Shown piece after piece: positions 48,557 through 62,000 of a DNA stretch of 64,000 nt. The DNA comes from Amblyornis subalaris (Eukaryota; Chordata; Aves; Passeriformes; Ptilonorhynchidae). The stretch spans positions 1,922,001 through 1,986,000 of the forward strand of contig JACAXG010000124.1 of assembly GCA_018881555.1 (NCBI GenBank), in the 5' to 3' direction. The notes under the pieces were generated by a model that did not search any database, had not been told where the DNA came from, and saw only the letters and a program-made list of their open reading frames with translations. The position numbers and the translations under genes were made by a program. Every line of letters begins with the position of its first letter. Position 1 is the first letter of the stretch.

Positions 48557-49892
48557 TCAACTGAAATTCNTTTGGTTCTAATTTAAAACTACCTCGTCAG
48601 GTGTGACTTAAATGGGGCTCCACTTCCATGTGGATTTGCCGTGCATTCTGAAAGTAGCCTCCGGGCTTTTCACCTATGGTGCACAGACTCTACCCCGTAA
48701 AAGAGCTGTCATTTGCCTACAGTCAGGAGAAGGAAAAAATAAAATCTACCAGAAATGTGTTAAGAGTAAAAAACCAAAAAGGAGCAAAGTGGATGTTTTT
48801 GCCTATCTTCCATTTTCTACTTCCTCAGATTTTCAAGCCTGTCACCTGTGGTGTATACTTGTCACTTAAATCCATATTGCAATTTCAACCCATTTTTCAC
48901 TTACTATACATTTNTAAAATCCTCACACATAGTACACAAGCTTTAAACAGTCAAACATCCCATACATACACTCCCTAGTTTTCAGCTCACCTTAGAATTT
49001 CAGGTTCTTGAATGGGAGTATTGCAAGGTTACAGACTGCATTCAGAAAATCCACAGAGTTTTGACCTCGTGCCCAGTCCCCCTCCCACCTCTTGCAGTAA
49101 CCCACTGCAGTGGTTCATACTATCAGTATTTTTTCCCATCTAGTTACCAAAGTGTAATCTGGAATAGATTGTTAGTACATGTCAGCTCTTTGTTATCATG
49201 CAGGAGTTAAATTACTTCTGCTTAGACTGCCTTTGCTGGATGTTTGTAAATAAGCCTCTTCCTAAATGGCAAAAAAGGAAAAACACAGATGAATTGAAAG
49301 TTAGGGTGTTGATGTCCATACTAACAGCATTGAAGGAAAGATTTTTTTTTCCATTGTTGAATAGAAAAGCAGTTTGCAGAGATACAGCATTTGCTTATGT
49401 TTCTTTTCCTTGTCCCTTCCTGTTTTATTCTTATAATATTGCACTTGTTCATTGTAGCTGTCAGAATGCGTAGCCATTTTAGAACTGTTGATAACCAGAC
49501 AATCTAATTTTCTTTGTGATCTAATGGCATTGAAAAAAACATCTTGCACCATTAAGATTGTGTAGCATCTATTTACTGCTTACGAAAGTATGTAGTGAAA
49601 AATCTTTCTCTCTGATGCATTTTGGCCTCTATGAAAAGGGTTATGAAGCAACATAGGTTAAGGAACTGGTGAGTGTGATTTGTTGTGCAATGTGTACATT
49701 TCTATTTATAATCTATCTATTCTTCTAATTTGGTATAATGAATAAGGAATATACGGTTATTGTGTTTGTTGTTTATCTTTTGTACATGAAGGTGTCCGCC
49801 CTTGCATAAAGTGACATAGGAGTATCATTGGTCAAGGCAATGGCTTTCAGTGTTTCTGCTTTGAAAGAAAATGATGGAAGTGGCAGCTGAAT

Positions 49893-50065
49893 CTACAGAT
49901 CATCACTCTCTACCAGGCCAGGTTGCATTGTCAGGTGGACTGGATTTGCTTCCGGCTGGAAAGCTGCTTTGATGTCTAGTCCTTGGTCACACAGAGCAGC
50001 GTATCGGCTGGCTGAGGGCCGCACCTTCTTTGGCTTGGTTGTCTGAGGTGGTTGTTGCCACTGAG
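49893..50065 (-). CDS. PALLD: PALLD terminal coding exon
   Basis: 173 nt after acceptor TTTTAATCTATAG, ending in TAG at 49893-49895. It reads QWQQPPQTTKPKKVRPSASR, YAALCDQGLDIKAAF, then QPEANPVHLTMQPGLVESDDL. Human has the same unstructured tail with small changes (for example Ser for the Cys, and SEDL at the end). The KPKKVRPSASRY block is the most conserved part. Confidence 0.97.
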
Positions 50066-53000
50066 CTATAGATTAAAAAGTAAAAAAAAATGTTAGCCCT
50101 CTTGAGCTGTGCAACAAAGCATGCCAGATGCTCAGTCACCGCTTTGTGAAGGAGATACTAATTTCTGAGAAGCAGAAAACCATTATATCAAAGGTAAATT
50201 TGTTTAATTTCTTGGTATTTTTTTTTTTTTTCAGCATCTAGTTTCACCTTCAAATGTGGTAAGTAAAAAACCAGTCTGTTTTACATTTTGGCATTGTTTT
50301 CTATGTTTCCTTGTGCCACTGAGAAGGGTGACAGCAAGGAGGTTGTTTCTGTGCACTCATATTACAGTAACAGACCTGCTCTAGGGTTAGTTGTTGTATA
50401 TAAAAGGAAATGATCTGGTTGCTGTTGCTGCCCCTTGTATGCTGAAGAACAATCCCTCTAATTCACAATCCCCACTTCCACCACCACCCCAGAAACCATC
50501 CTTTATCAGGCTCTCCCCTTCCCCATCCCCCTTAATTCTTGCTATGAGAAGACTGGTGAGAGATAGTGCTTTAAGAAAACATTCACTATGTAAGGGGCTG
50601 CTTTGGAACAAACTGAGTAATTAAGCAGAAAGCCATAAAAACACCTACTACACTTGTGGTAGCTGTCACGGGTGTATTACAGACTAATGTACAAAAGAAT
50701 ACGAAAGGTTAGGGAAGTGCCAGCAGAGCAATAGTAATAATGATCCACAAAAATAATATAATCATGCCGTTATCTGTAGTTAATTAGCTATATTTAATGT
50801 ACTAAGCAAAAACAGAAAGCATGCATGCTTGTTTTGCTTTAGGTATCCGAAAGATGGTGAAATGTACTTTGACAGAGCATTTGTTGTCTTGAAGTGGATG
50901 TTTACTATTGAGGAGAAACTATAAACAAAAGAAAGAGAGACCAATGTAAACCATTCTGTGAACAACCCAAAACTTATAGAACAGTTGCTTTTGGGAGGAT
51001 TAATATAATCATGAAAATTGAAGTCACTTACTATAAACATCCAACCTGGCAGTGCAAGACACAATCCCAGCCTCATTCTTAGCTGAAACAGTGTACCAGC
51101 CAGCATCCTCCTTGGTAGCTCCCTGAATAAGCAGGCAAATGTAGCCGTAGTTATCCTGGTGCATGCTAATCAAAAGAAAAGTAGAAAATTACTATTTAAA
51201 TTGCAAACCAGTGCAGACTATTTTAAAATGTCATTATAAACTGACACAATCTTAGTTACAGATTAATTATAGTCCACTTTTAATTAACATGGAACTTCCT
51301 CTGAAATTAGCAAGTAGAAAATAAAGCCTTGAGTATGCTTGACAATTTGGCAGTTTAATATCCTGTATTGAAAACTAAGAAGAAAAAATACATGAATAAA
51401 CTTTTCTTTCACAATTACAGATTAAGACATCAGGAGTAGCAGGAACACCAGACCTTACCCAGACTTTTTGCGGAAAGGAGAAAGAAACTTGAGAAAGATC
51501 TTAGAATATAAAATATTGAATCTTAGTTGCTTAACTGTGCAGCAGAATTATGAATTAAAGTTTCTGCTGAAAAGCAGATAGCATTCCTTTGGAGCCCTGA
51601 TTTTCACTAGCAAATTTCTGTAGTCTTGGTTCTGCAAGAGAAAAACTACTTCTCCTCTTGCTTAGAGTGCAAAGGTAGTTGTGTAAGTCTAATGATGGAA
51701 AACAAGTAACATTTAATTTGTGGCTCAGCCACCAGGCTGAGTAAATATCATAAATTGTTACAATCACTAGTTAATATTTANGAGATGCTCTTTACACAAA
51801 GCGTTCTTGTGACCTTTTCGGTTTTTATTTGTGTTACAGGATAAATCATCATTGAAGTTACACACGAGGAGATTATTCTAAATCAGTCTAACCTCACTCG
51901 GTCAGTGTTGTATGTGAGTGACTCGTTCTCTTTCTTCCAAAATATCTGAGGAGATGGCTCCCCCGAGACTCGACACTCCAGTCGCACTGGGAATCCCTCA
52001 GTGACACCTGTGTTTTGTAGCTTCTCTATAAACACAGGTGCTTTTTGTACTTCCTTAGCTGTGAAAAGAAAGATTGCAGTTATGTTGATGTTTGTCTATG
52101 AAAACGTAGCCTTTCTTTCAGTACTGTGCTAAAAACAATAATGAAGGACCTAAGTGNCAGGAAACATAAGTCTTGTCTTCAGTAATCACAAAGTTCAGTC
52201 CTGGTTCCTCTGAAGAAAACATCATTATTTTAATAGCGGGAAAAGCAGGTGCTAAAATAGCTGATTCTTCCCTAAAATAATTGAAATGTAGACCATGAAG
52301 ACTAGATAAACTGGCTGCGCTATGCTTGATAAAAAGTGCTCCTTCATATTCCACAAAAGCGTGGACTTTTAGTTGTAGAAGGAACTGCTACAGACTACCA
52401 GAATTCTGGTATGGCATTAGCGTGGTGTGCTGTGAAATGCACATATCCCGCTGGCTGCCCACGGGTAGGTGTGGGTCTGCATAGATTGTCATTAGAAAGA
52501 AACATTCAGGGAAATAGTCTGGTTTGTGGCCTCAATGCCACAACATATTCATTCATAACGTGAATATCTCCCCTATAAATATACCATAGTTCTGTTACTG
52601 CAAGGTTTCCTTTTCTTACCCCCCTGCCCCTCCCATGTCATTTGACATCACTCATGTTTTCTTTTTTCGCGGTATCGTGGCAGTGCACAGCCTGACAGCT
52701 TAGCATGAAGATGTTACCTGCAACAGTGAGCTCCAGGCTGAATGAATTTTCACCAGCTCGATTGCTGGCAATGCACGTGTAGATTCCAGCGTCTCTGGAT
52801 GTGACTGGTTCTATGATCAAGGAGTGCACGCCGTTCTCACGCACCAGCATTTTGTGAGAACTGTCAGGGCGAATCGGTCTGCCATTAAGTTGCCAGCTTA
52901 AGTCTGGAGTCGGTAATCCACTAACCTTGAGTGTAAAGAGAATAATGGGAAATTGGTTTAGCCACATGAAACGCTGGAGGAGTCCTGACTTGTTACTTCA

Positions 53001-56000
53001 GAGAAGTTTGGTTTTGTTTGCTACTGCAGGTGTACCAAAAGATTTAAAGATCTAATTCTGTCCTCATTTACACATTGAGTCAGTTGTATTCATTTACTTA
53101 CTTTCTGGTCAACTCCCTGAATTCCATGATGTCTTATGGGTGCGACTGAAAAAAGATCAGTGTTTAGATAGGCTAGAAGCTAAATAATAATACATTGCAA
53201 AACAAAAGGCAGGGTGACACCTTTTGTCTTTTTTATTGTTTGCTCTTCAGGTGGAATGAGAAGATACTCCTTTCTAGATTAACTTCTTGTTGGAAAACTT
53301 GCAGACAAAAAGATGTTAGCTGACTAATTAGTGACCTCTGAAGTTCCATTCCACTTAGGTGTAACCTAGTGACAGCACCACCTGCACTAGTTAATGCTTG
53401 GTCGATGTGAACAGGTCTGGTACTTTTGAAAGCCATGCTGCTAGCTGTGGGGACTGCTTGAGAGCAAACAGCTTCTCCCAAACAGGTCAGCATAAAGTAA
53501 ACAGAAGTCACCCAAGCCTGAATTATTTCTGCTTGACAAAGTCGTAAATCAGGATTATATTGTTTGAAACTTTAGTGGGGTTTCAAAACTCAAGTGGTAA
53601 AAGGACTTAAAATGTAGAAACACATTGTCTTTATGGTGTGTGCTACTTCCCTCCACACCCCAGCACAGCTGAATTCTATAAATTCTATAAACTGTGAGCT
53701 CTAAGATTTGCCCAAAGCACTTTCACTGGAGGGGAGGCAAATTTTACTGTCCACTTACTCACTCATAAGCGATGAGATTAATTAACCTATTAACAGGTAC
53801 CGAAACTGCCAATAGGCAAAACAGCTTTGAAAAGAAACCAGTGTGGTTTTTGAGTCAGCTGATGTTATCAAAAGGCTGCTGCTACCCTTCACGTGACACT
53901 TGCCTTGCAGTCCATCCTGCATAGTTTTCCTTCTTGAACAGTCATGTCTCCAGGAGCCTGCAGAAAATGAGGCCGGAAGAATCGTTCCTGAATTGGTTCA
54001 TTTTCATCACCACTGTCCCTTGAGCGAGATCGTGGTCTTAAAATAAGATGAAATAAAAGTAAATTATTTTTTTTCTCTGCTAAATCAGAACCATAATCAC
54101 TTATAAGACTGCTTTGAATTTTAAACCACTTCTTTGACCTATACTGTAATCACCCCATATTTACACATATGCATTGGTAACATTTGGCCCAGACTGAGTT
54201 AATTATGACACTGCAGTTATTAATTACTTTCACTTAATTAACATGTTGTGACAAAGTATGACCTATAAAACAACCTTGCTACATAATAATTGCTTGTAAT
54301 ATTAATTAATTTTATAAATAATAGTATTTTTGTTTAGAGTTAGTCTTCAAATCACTGACATACAAATAAAACAAGTTGGTAGGCCTTGGCATATAGCTTC
54401 AGTTCCCCATTTCCAGTGTCCTGTGCATGTAATCCCCTCACTGTTGCTGATTACACCAGAAAGTACATGGACTGTTCATCAATCATGGTTCCCTTTGAGA
54501 AAATAACAGCAGCTAAAAGCTAACTCATCTCAATTGAGAAGAGACTTTTCACATCAGATTTATCTTCTCTTGTTCTGCACTAGTGAAGACTGTACAGAAA
54601 ATTCTGTGTATTGATTTGCTGTGGATATATTTATTCCTCATTTAACAGGTTTTTTGTTTGAGATACTCTTGAACATTTTCAAAGCCACCAAATAGTGGAA
54701 TCAAAATAATGAGAATTTCAGTTGTGAGCAATAGGAAGAAAAACTGGTTGGTAATTTTTTTTTCATAAAGGTACCATAAAATGTTTATTAAGGAATAAAA
54801 AGGAAAGAAAAGTAACTCCAGTCCCCAAACACAGTATCAATCACCTTAAGCTTCCACAATATCATTTATTCCATTTTCAGCACTGGCTGTTCTTGCCTGT
54901 TAATTTAATCTATCACATCTTTTTCTATGTGGTTCCTCATTTAATTAGATTTTTGTTTCCATTGAAATTAGCATTATTCCATTTGTGTGATTTAGTAATC
55001 AAAGAATCTTGAAACAAAATTTTATATCTGTTTTTGTCCTTGCCTGATCAGCTCCAGTGGGTTCCATTCTGGAGCCAGCTGCTGCCTACAGTAACATCCT
55101 GTGTCAGTGAAGAGAAGCTACTGAAATATGCTCCAGAGATCCCTTTTATCAATGACACATTATAGTGAAATTCTCTTTTCTGAATCCCATGTTTTGTTAA
55201 CTTTTGCCAGTGTTTCTCTTTTGGCTTCTGTCTGTAGCGTCCACGCTGCAGTATAGGTGCCTGTATGCATTTTCTACCCAAGGGCATTTCTCAAGGTTAA
55301 AATAACTCACAAAAAAAAAAAAAAAAAAAAAAAAGCTTAAAGCCAGAATGGTTCCATTTGAAAAACAAGATGCTGTACTACTGCATGGAAGATAAACACT
55401 CAATAAACACTCAGCTGCATACTCTGCTCCACTGAGGCTGAGGGTTATTAGAGTGGCTTGAATTTCATTTATTTTGCCCTGCTCTGTTGTTGCCCTTTTC
55501 TCCGCTATTGCTCTGTTTGAATTGGCCAGTCATCACCTTTGCTACGGTATTATCTCTTATTAATAGATAAATGTTGTCTTTGTAATGATCATCACAGTTT
55601 TCCCACAGCTATAACCAAAGGGAAATGGAGGGGCCGGAGGGGGTTGTGTAGATATCCAGTCCATACTAATGTAGGACTGGATACTGAAATGAGAAACACA
55701 GACTGACATCCCTGCACACACTAAGAGCTTATGTTACTCTTCAGGTGCCTAAACCCAGGTCCAAAGCACCTCATAGTTTTTGCCACTTGAACATGTCTAA
55801 AGCTACTTCAGTAGCTCCAACATTGCAGCTCATAAGCAACACTGAGCTTTAGTTGGTGAGTTCCTAACCAGTTTTGCAGACATTCGTGCACGTAGGTGGG
55901 ATAGAAGATGGAGGGTAATAAAGAAAAACTGTACTAATACCGTTTGGTCATGAGTTCTGCAAGACCAACTAGAAATGATTGTATCTAATCAAGTGAGTGC

Positions 56001-59000
56001 TGCACAGTGCAAGCAACTTGTGCAAAATCTGCCTCCACAGTATTGATAAGCATCCTGGTGATAAGATGCAAACGAAGTACAAGTAACTGGTGCTTTGTAA
56101 GGTCTCGTGAGGCTGAGGCAAACAGGTGAACTGGCACCACAGAAATGTGAAAGCCACCATCTCATTACTGCAGCTGCAGAAAAAGGCAGCACTGGTCAAA
56201 ACACACTGAGAGGTGTGTGTGTGGGGAATTTCTGCTAAATAAAATGGACAATAAAGAAGTTTAGAATGTGTGACCACAGATGTTGCATTTCTTTTTACCT
56301 CTGTAAGTTTACCCTAAAATCGCAGACTATTTTTTAAGCCTTTGCCTTGAGAGGTGAAACTAGGGTAATTTCAATTGTAAAACATTTTCTGGTTTTAAAG
56401 AAATAATGCAATGCGTAGAGCCAAGTGCTTCAGATGTCCAGGAATGACAAATTGCAACAGACTGGAATACTCTTGGATTCATTGTGGGCTCTTTAGAGTT
56501 GCAATGTGGACATCACATTGCACAGATTAGTTTCAGCAGAACTGACAACATGTACTAAGTGTATCCAGGGGAGACTCCATGGGTTGGTACGGTACAATGC
56601 ACTAGGAATTTCAGTGAGCAAGAAGCTGGGGAAGACTTTATGACTGACCATATGGTAATGATCACTAATTTGGAATAAAGGAGATTAAGTTCAAATTAAT
56701 CCCCTAATTGAGAGCAGAGTGATAGGAATGTTTAGTTTTTAAATCTTCCTTAAATCTNATGCATTTTAAGATTATTCATTTGGGACTCTGGCTGCCATGG
56801 TTAGGTGACACAATGTTTGTTGAGCACCGTGTCATCTAAGGGACTGAGTCCAAGCTTTGTGCACATCAGAAAATTCAAAAGTGGCCACACACATCAAGTG
56901 ATGCTAAGAAGGTGATGTTTGTCAGCTAAGCAGATTTCAGAAAAATACATTAAGAATGAAATAAAGCCCCGGAGTTCTGCCAGAACACATTCTNTAAGAG
57001 ATTAAATATACTTCAGGAAAAAGCCTGTCAACAGTGTAACAAGTCATAAAGTTCATTAAGCTAATGAACACTTATAAACACTTGTACACACTTGAAATTA
57101 TTACACTTGTAATAAACAAAAAAAGTTTTTGTTGATCTCAAGCAGAAAAGCTTATAGAAATAATATTGTAATGCCACAGGAATATTACTGTTCAAAAGTC
57201 TTTGGCAATAGACTTGACAAATACCACAGTATATGGGGGAACACAGTAATTTGGGATATCACATTAGAAAAGCCAGTAGCAGGAGTCTGTGTTAGGCAGG
57301 TTTTACCTGCTCCCCTTTCATCAATGTCAGGTGAACCCTCGGGTGGGAGTTGTGAGAACTGTCACTAAACAGAGTTGTTGTGCTGAATGCCTACAGAAAC
57401 AGCTCTTCCAGACCAAATGTAATGGGATAAAGCCTTCATATATGGTAATTTTACAGGAAATAAGAATCCCCAATAACTGCTCTAATTAAACTGCTCTATG
57501 GAAATGCCTTATTTATAATTCATTACTGACTGGACACCCAACCCAAAGCAATAGCTGTTGCTTGAGTGCTGTCTCCATTAGAAAATACCAGCCATAAGCG
57601 ACCTCGGACTTGGATTGCATNTGGAGAGATTGAAAAGAGCCTCCTCCATTATTACCTGAGGGTTCTGCCCATCACAGAGAGATAGAAACACATATTTTGT
57701 CCTTCAGGAAGCTGCAAGAGTAGCAGCTGCTTGATGCTTTCACCCCTACCTACCTTCCTGTCACCTATCCTTGTTTTTAAAGATCTTTCTCCTTTGTCAC
57801 CCTCTGTGCACTTACTCAGTTGAAACCTGGTTCTTCATGGCAGCTTTTCTCTTCAGAGGTTAACAAGGACTTTTCATTTCTACCCCTTATTTGCAGGTGC
57901 CAAGTGTTTTAGTGATTGGACAGGCTACACCAGATGGCCCAGCCTTTTCTGTGCCNTTCTCACAGTGCAGCCTTGGTAGGATATTCCCCTCTGTAAGCAC
58001 TCTGAGCCTTGGGCTTAACAGGCCTAAGGGTGACACATCGCAGAGGAAGTTGGTGGCCATCTCACAGAAATGCCGGGAAATGCTTTCAGGGCTGCAGTTT
58101 GTTCCGTGCAGGAACAAGACAAGATCTTTTGACCAACCAACCTCACTTCCTAACACTTTATAGCTACCAGAGGGAGAAAGAGCCTGTTTTTTGCATGCAG
58201 CAGTTCTACAGTATATACTAGTACCACTACTAACTGTTACAGAAATCCTTTCCTGATTGTACGTTGACTGCGTAATTACATGTACTCTGTATATTAGTGG
58301 GGCAATATTGAGATTCTATGGCTGTTGTGACCATTAAGCAAAGCATGTGCCTCATTACAGCAGAATCCAGAAACCAGAGCACTCACGCTCCCTTGAAAGC
58401 AGTTCTGATTCAAACAAAATGAATTTTTTTGTATCATCTAAAGCTGTCTAAGCTGTGCTAAAGAGCCTCATAAATGCTTTGGGTAAAGAAAAAAATTTAT
58501 TTGAAGGGAAAATTCCCTTATATGGTCCAAAAACATAACCCAAAGCTTCGTATATGAATAACTGTAAACTCACCAAAGATAAGTTTAATACTTTATTTCT
58601 GACTCATAATTCCTTATAAGAACCTGAACTGAAATATTAAATACTGAAATACTAAAATATTTCTAATGTAAATCTGATAAACCTCTTTGACATGCAGTTA
58701 TTTCTGCTGTTTCTTTAAATGAATACTTATTAGAAGCTGCAGAAGATAGAGGTTCCTGGTAGAATCCTAATCAGGTTTTAAATGTTTTAATGTTTAATGT
58801 TTAAATGTTTTAAAAAAGCCTAAGTGACAAGAGCCTTCCCAACAGCTGATAGTGTAATTTGAGATACAGAGTAACTAGTGAACCCTACAAAGGAAGGAGA
58901 CAGGCAAAATTAAAGATACTTAAAAGTCATGACATTTCAGAGGTTGCTTATACTTCCGAGTGTGCAAGCTCTGCAGCAATTTTCAGGCAGCAGAGGTCAC

Positions 59001-62000
59001 ATTTCTTCCTGAATGCCATACTTTTAACTTACCTGCTTACTTCACATTCTTTATCTTACCGCAGTTATTCTGCAAAATCCGTATTATTAAAAGAAAAATG
59101 AAAAGCATCAAATACCTTCTTATATGAGGCTGACCTGAAGGTGACCAAGGACTGCGGCCTCTTTGATTCACAGCTTGAACCATCAGCCTGCCCGTGCAAC
59201 TTACTCTGCCCTGTTATGATGATGGAGAGGAGTAACATTAAAAGACTTAAAATATGTAATAATAAATGTTCAACCTGATCTGTTCTTTTTTTGCCCACCC
59301 GTTTTATCAGCTTCCAATCTAACACAACAGACTAGAATGACTGCGACTATGATATATACATGATTTTTTAAGATTTTTGGTACCACTGGCACTTAAGTCC
59401 TTAAAGCTGTATATTGACTAAGTTATTGATGCGGGCTGGAGGTTTCTCTGTGTATGGCAAATGGGCAGACTGACAAGACAACGAGTTCAAGGTCCTGAAA
59501 ATGGCACATGGGGAGTGTTGGCAGTTAACAACAGAGATGCTGCCTCCAAAGTGGATTGATCTACTTGATCTGGCAGGCCCACAGCTCAAAAAAACCCTCA
59601 CTAATGTAAAAACCAAAATAATTTGACAAATACTTAACAGGTCCTCTCTGCAGAGTGAGCCAGGTTTGGGGAATTGAGCCTGGTTTGAGGAATTGCACGA
59701 AAGGGCACAGTTGCGCTGATGGACATTGGCAATAGCTCAGGTTATTTTCAATGAATGATAAATAAAACACGTCTCTGGTGTATTTGGTTCCCTTTTTTCT
59801 TTTACTTTGTATTGTACAAGACAGGTTGTCCGCCACAAGCACTAGTCGTAACAGATTTGGGATGGGACTGCCTCAGCCAGAACTGCCGACATTTCAGGGC
59901 TCTGTGGAATTAATCCAGTAAGGGGTAAAAGCATCTGGTGGTCCTAATAAATAACAGCTCTGCCCCTTGGGCTGGTAGCAGTAAGGCAACATCCACATCA
60001 GCTTTGCAGTGTGTTTCAGCTCTATGCTGTGAGCTCCACACTCAAGTCCGTCAGCGTGAAAGTGACAAATATTTTTGTCACAGTAATTGCGGGGTTGCAA
60101 ATAGCAGTTCTTTAACAACTGTCCAAAGTCCATCAAAAACCAATTTCACTGGGCTCAAAACAGCCTTCAAACAGCTACAACTTTTGTGTTACCTCTGGAC
60201 TGTTAGAAATGAAATCTGTGTCTCAGTTCTATTCCCATGACCCATTTAGTCTGCAAGAAAAATCCTTGCATTAAAATAAGGCATTGTGCAAGACCCACAG
60301 CAATTCCTTATGTAAAAGCTTTTTTTTCCCCCTTATGTTACATTAAAAACATCTGGAACAAATGAATTTCTATTTTGGGCACCACTACATATTAATATTT
60401 TTCTGGCAGGTGATGAATACACATATTTTGGGATCATTTCTGCATATCTCAATGCATGACGGTGTCACAAATGGAAACACAAAGGGCAGTATGGAATTTG
60501 GATAGGGAAGATTAAGCAGGAAGCCAAAGATTTTGGTAAAGTCACAGGATGAAGAGGAAGGAAGCAATGAGTGGGAAGTAATTCATGAGAAGATGTCCTA
60601 GAAACTAAGGGAACTCCAGCCTGAGGACTGTGGGTGTGTAGTGCANAGAAGCAGAGACAATGGGATAGAAAGAAAGAAGGTGAAAATAAGAACTCATTAG
60701 CTCATGGAAAGCTCAGTTAAGGGACATTACTTGTAACTAAAGGCCTAAACCAGGCAAGGTTTTGTGTTTGTCTAGGCCCAGGATCCATTTGCTCTGGATT
60801 AACTTCTATGGCAAATTTTACAACAAATCCCAGTGGTTTGTCAGAAGTTTAATTCCAGCTCACTGCACTTTGCATTGTGGGCAATGGGGCCTGCCGTGTT
60901 AACTACCATGGACCATCTCCAGGGTCTGTCAACAAGGTATTTTACACACATAAATCCTATTATATTAGTCCAGGTCATGAGATGGCATGAACTGGCAGAG
61001 CTTTAATGAGCTGAATCCTTTGCTTTGATAAAACTAATTTCTGTCAGCTGAGAACATGCCTTTCGCTTTAGAGTTTGGTGATTCCAACAGCAATGACCAA
61101 AACACAGCAACGGCTTAGCAAATATCTACCAGTCCATCAGATTTCTGATGTGAGCTCCCTTATATTTACGTACTTCGCTTTCTTAAGGAAAGGTTGCCAA
61201 ATTTGCCTAGGTTTGTGATAGCTTTGAGANGTGGACAACTTTCCATTAGGATTGAGAAAGCTATGCCAAAATTATTTCCACTCTGGATGACTTACAAGAA
61301 TTGGAATCCAGATCTTTGAGTGTGAAAGGCTAGTACATTAACTCACAGCCCTTCTTTTCCTCCATTGTACTGTTAAATGCATAGTAAAAGCAAGCAAATA
61401 GTAGAAGAGATAAGTATATTTGCCTGGGAATTACACTGTAAAAAAAAGAATAGAATCGGCTTGGTGAAACACAGATGTTTTGTTTAGGGGAGCCAGAGGA
61501 GGATGCTTCTGGTTCTTCTCCAAAGAGGGGGAAAAGCACAAGCACAGATTTTCATCATTTAACAAAGCTGCTTTTTCAAGCCCCACGCTGGGAACCACAC
61601 AAACCCAGCTCATTTTAGTACTTCCAAAAAGCCACTAACAAAGTAGTGCCATCAATGACCAGAACTGGTAACCTGGGTCACTGTTGTGTCACTGAATGAG
61701 CATTATCCAGAACAACAAATGCTCAAAAGTAGGCCGTAAATATTCAGGGACAGAGTACAGTGCCCAAACACAAAGGCAGTTTGTTCACCAAGTTCTCCAA
61801 GACTTTGGATCACACAGTAACGCTACACACTGTGCATGCACTAAAACAACACTTAGAGGAAGATGGACAGGAACCACTTCTTACCTTGAGCATGTATATA
61901 TATTTTTAAACCTGCTGTGAATTTTCACNATGTAAATGGTACCAATTATTTTAACAGTGGTCATCTATGTGTAAAAACTCCCAGCTTAAACAATTCCATG

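Larger units (their letters stand above)
48390..49892 (-). other. PALLD: PALLD 3' UTR (end approximate)
   Basis: Sequence after the PALLD stop, read on the minus strand. Minus-strand AATAAA hexamers (TTTATT on plus) occur at 49424-49429 and 48403-48408, with others further on at 48227-48232 and 47944-47949. The end at about 48.39 kb is a guess based on the second signal. A TCCC simple repeat lies at 48531-48556. Confidence 0.5.
50066..52717 (-). other. PALLD: PALLD introns between the last four coding exons
   Basis: The introns are 50066-51031, 51166-51892 and 52059-52717, all GT-AG on the minus strand. A C-rich stretch lies at 50461-50535. No other feature was recognised. Confidence 0.88.
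54037..59115 (-). other. PALLD: PALLD intron
   Basis: A 5.1 kb GT-AG intron. It holds a 24-base A tract (55311-55334), a cluster of TAATTA cores (54195-54312), a simple TTTAATG repeat (58776-58815) and a GC-richer patch open on both strands (57887-58163). No CR1 was recognised. Confidence 0.88.
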
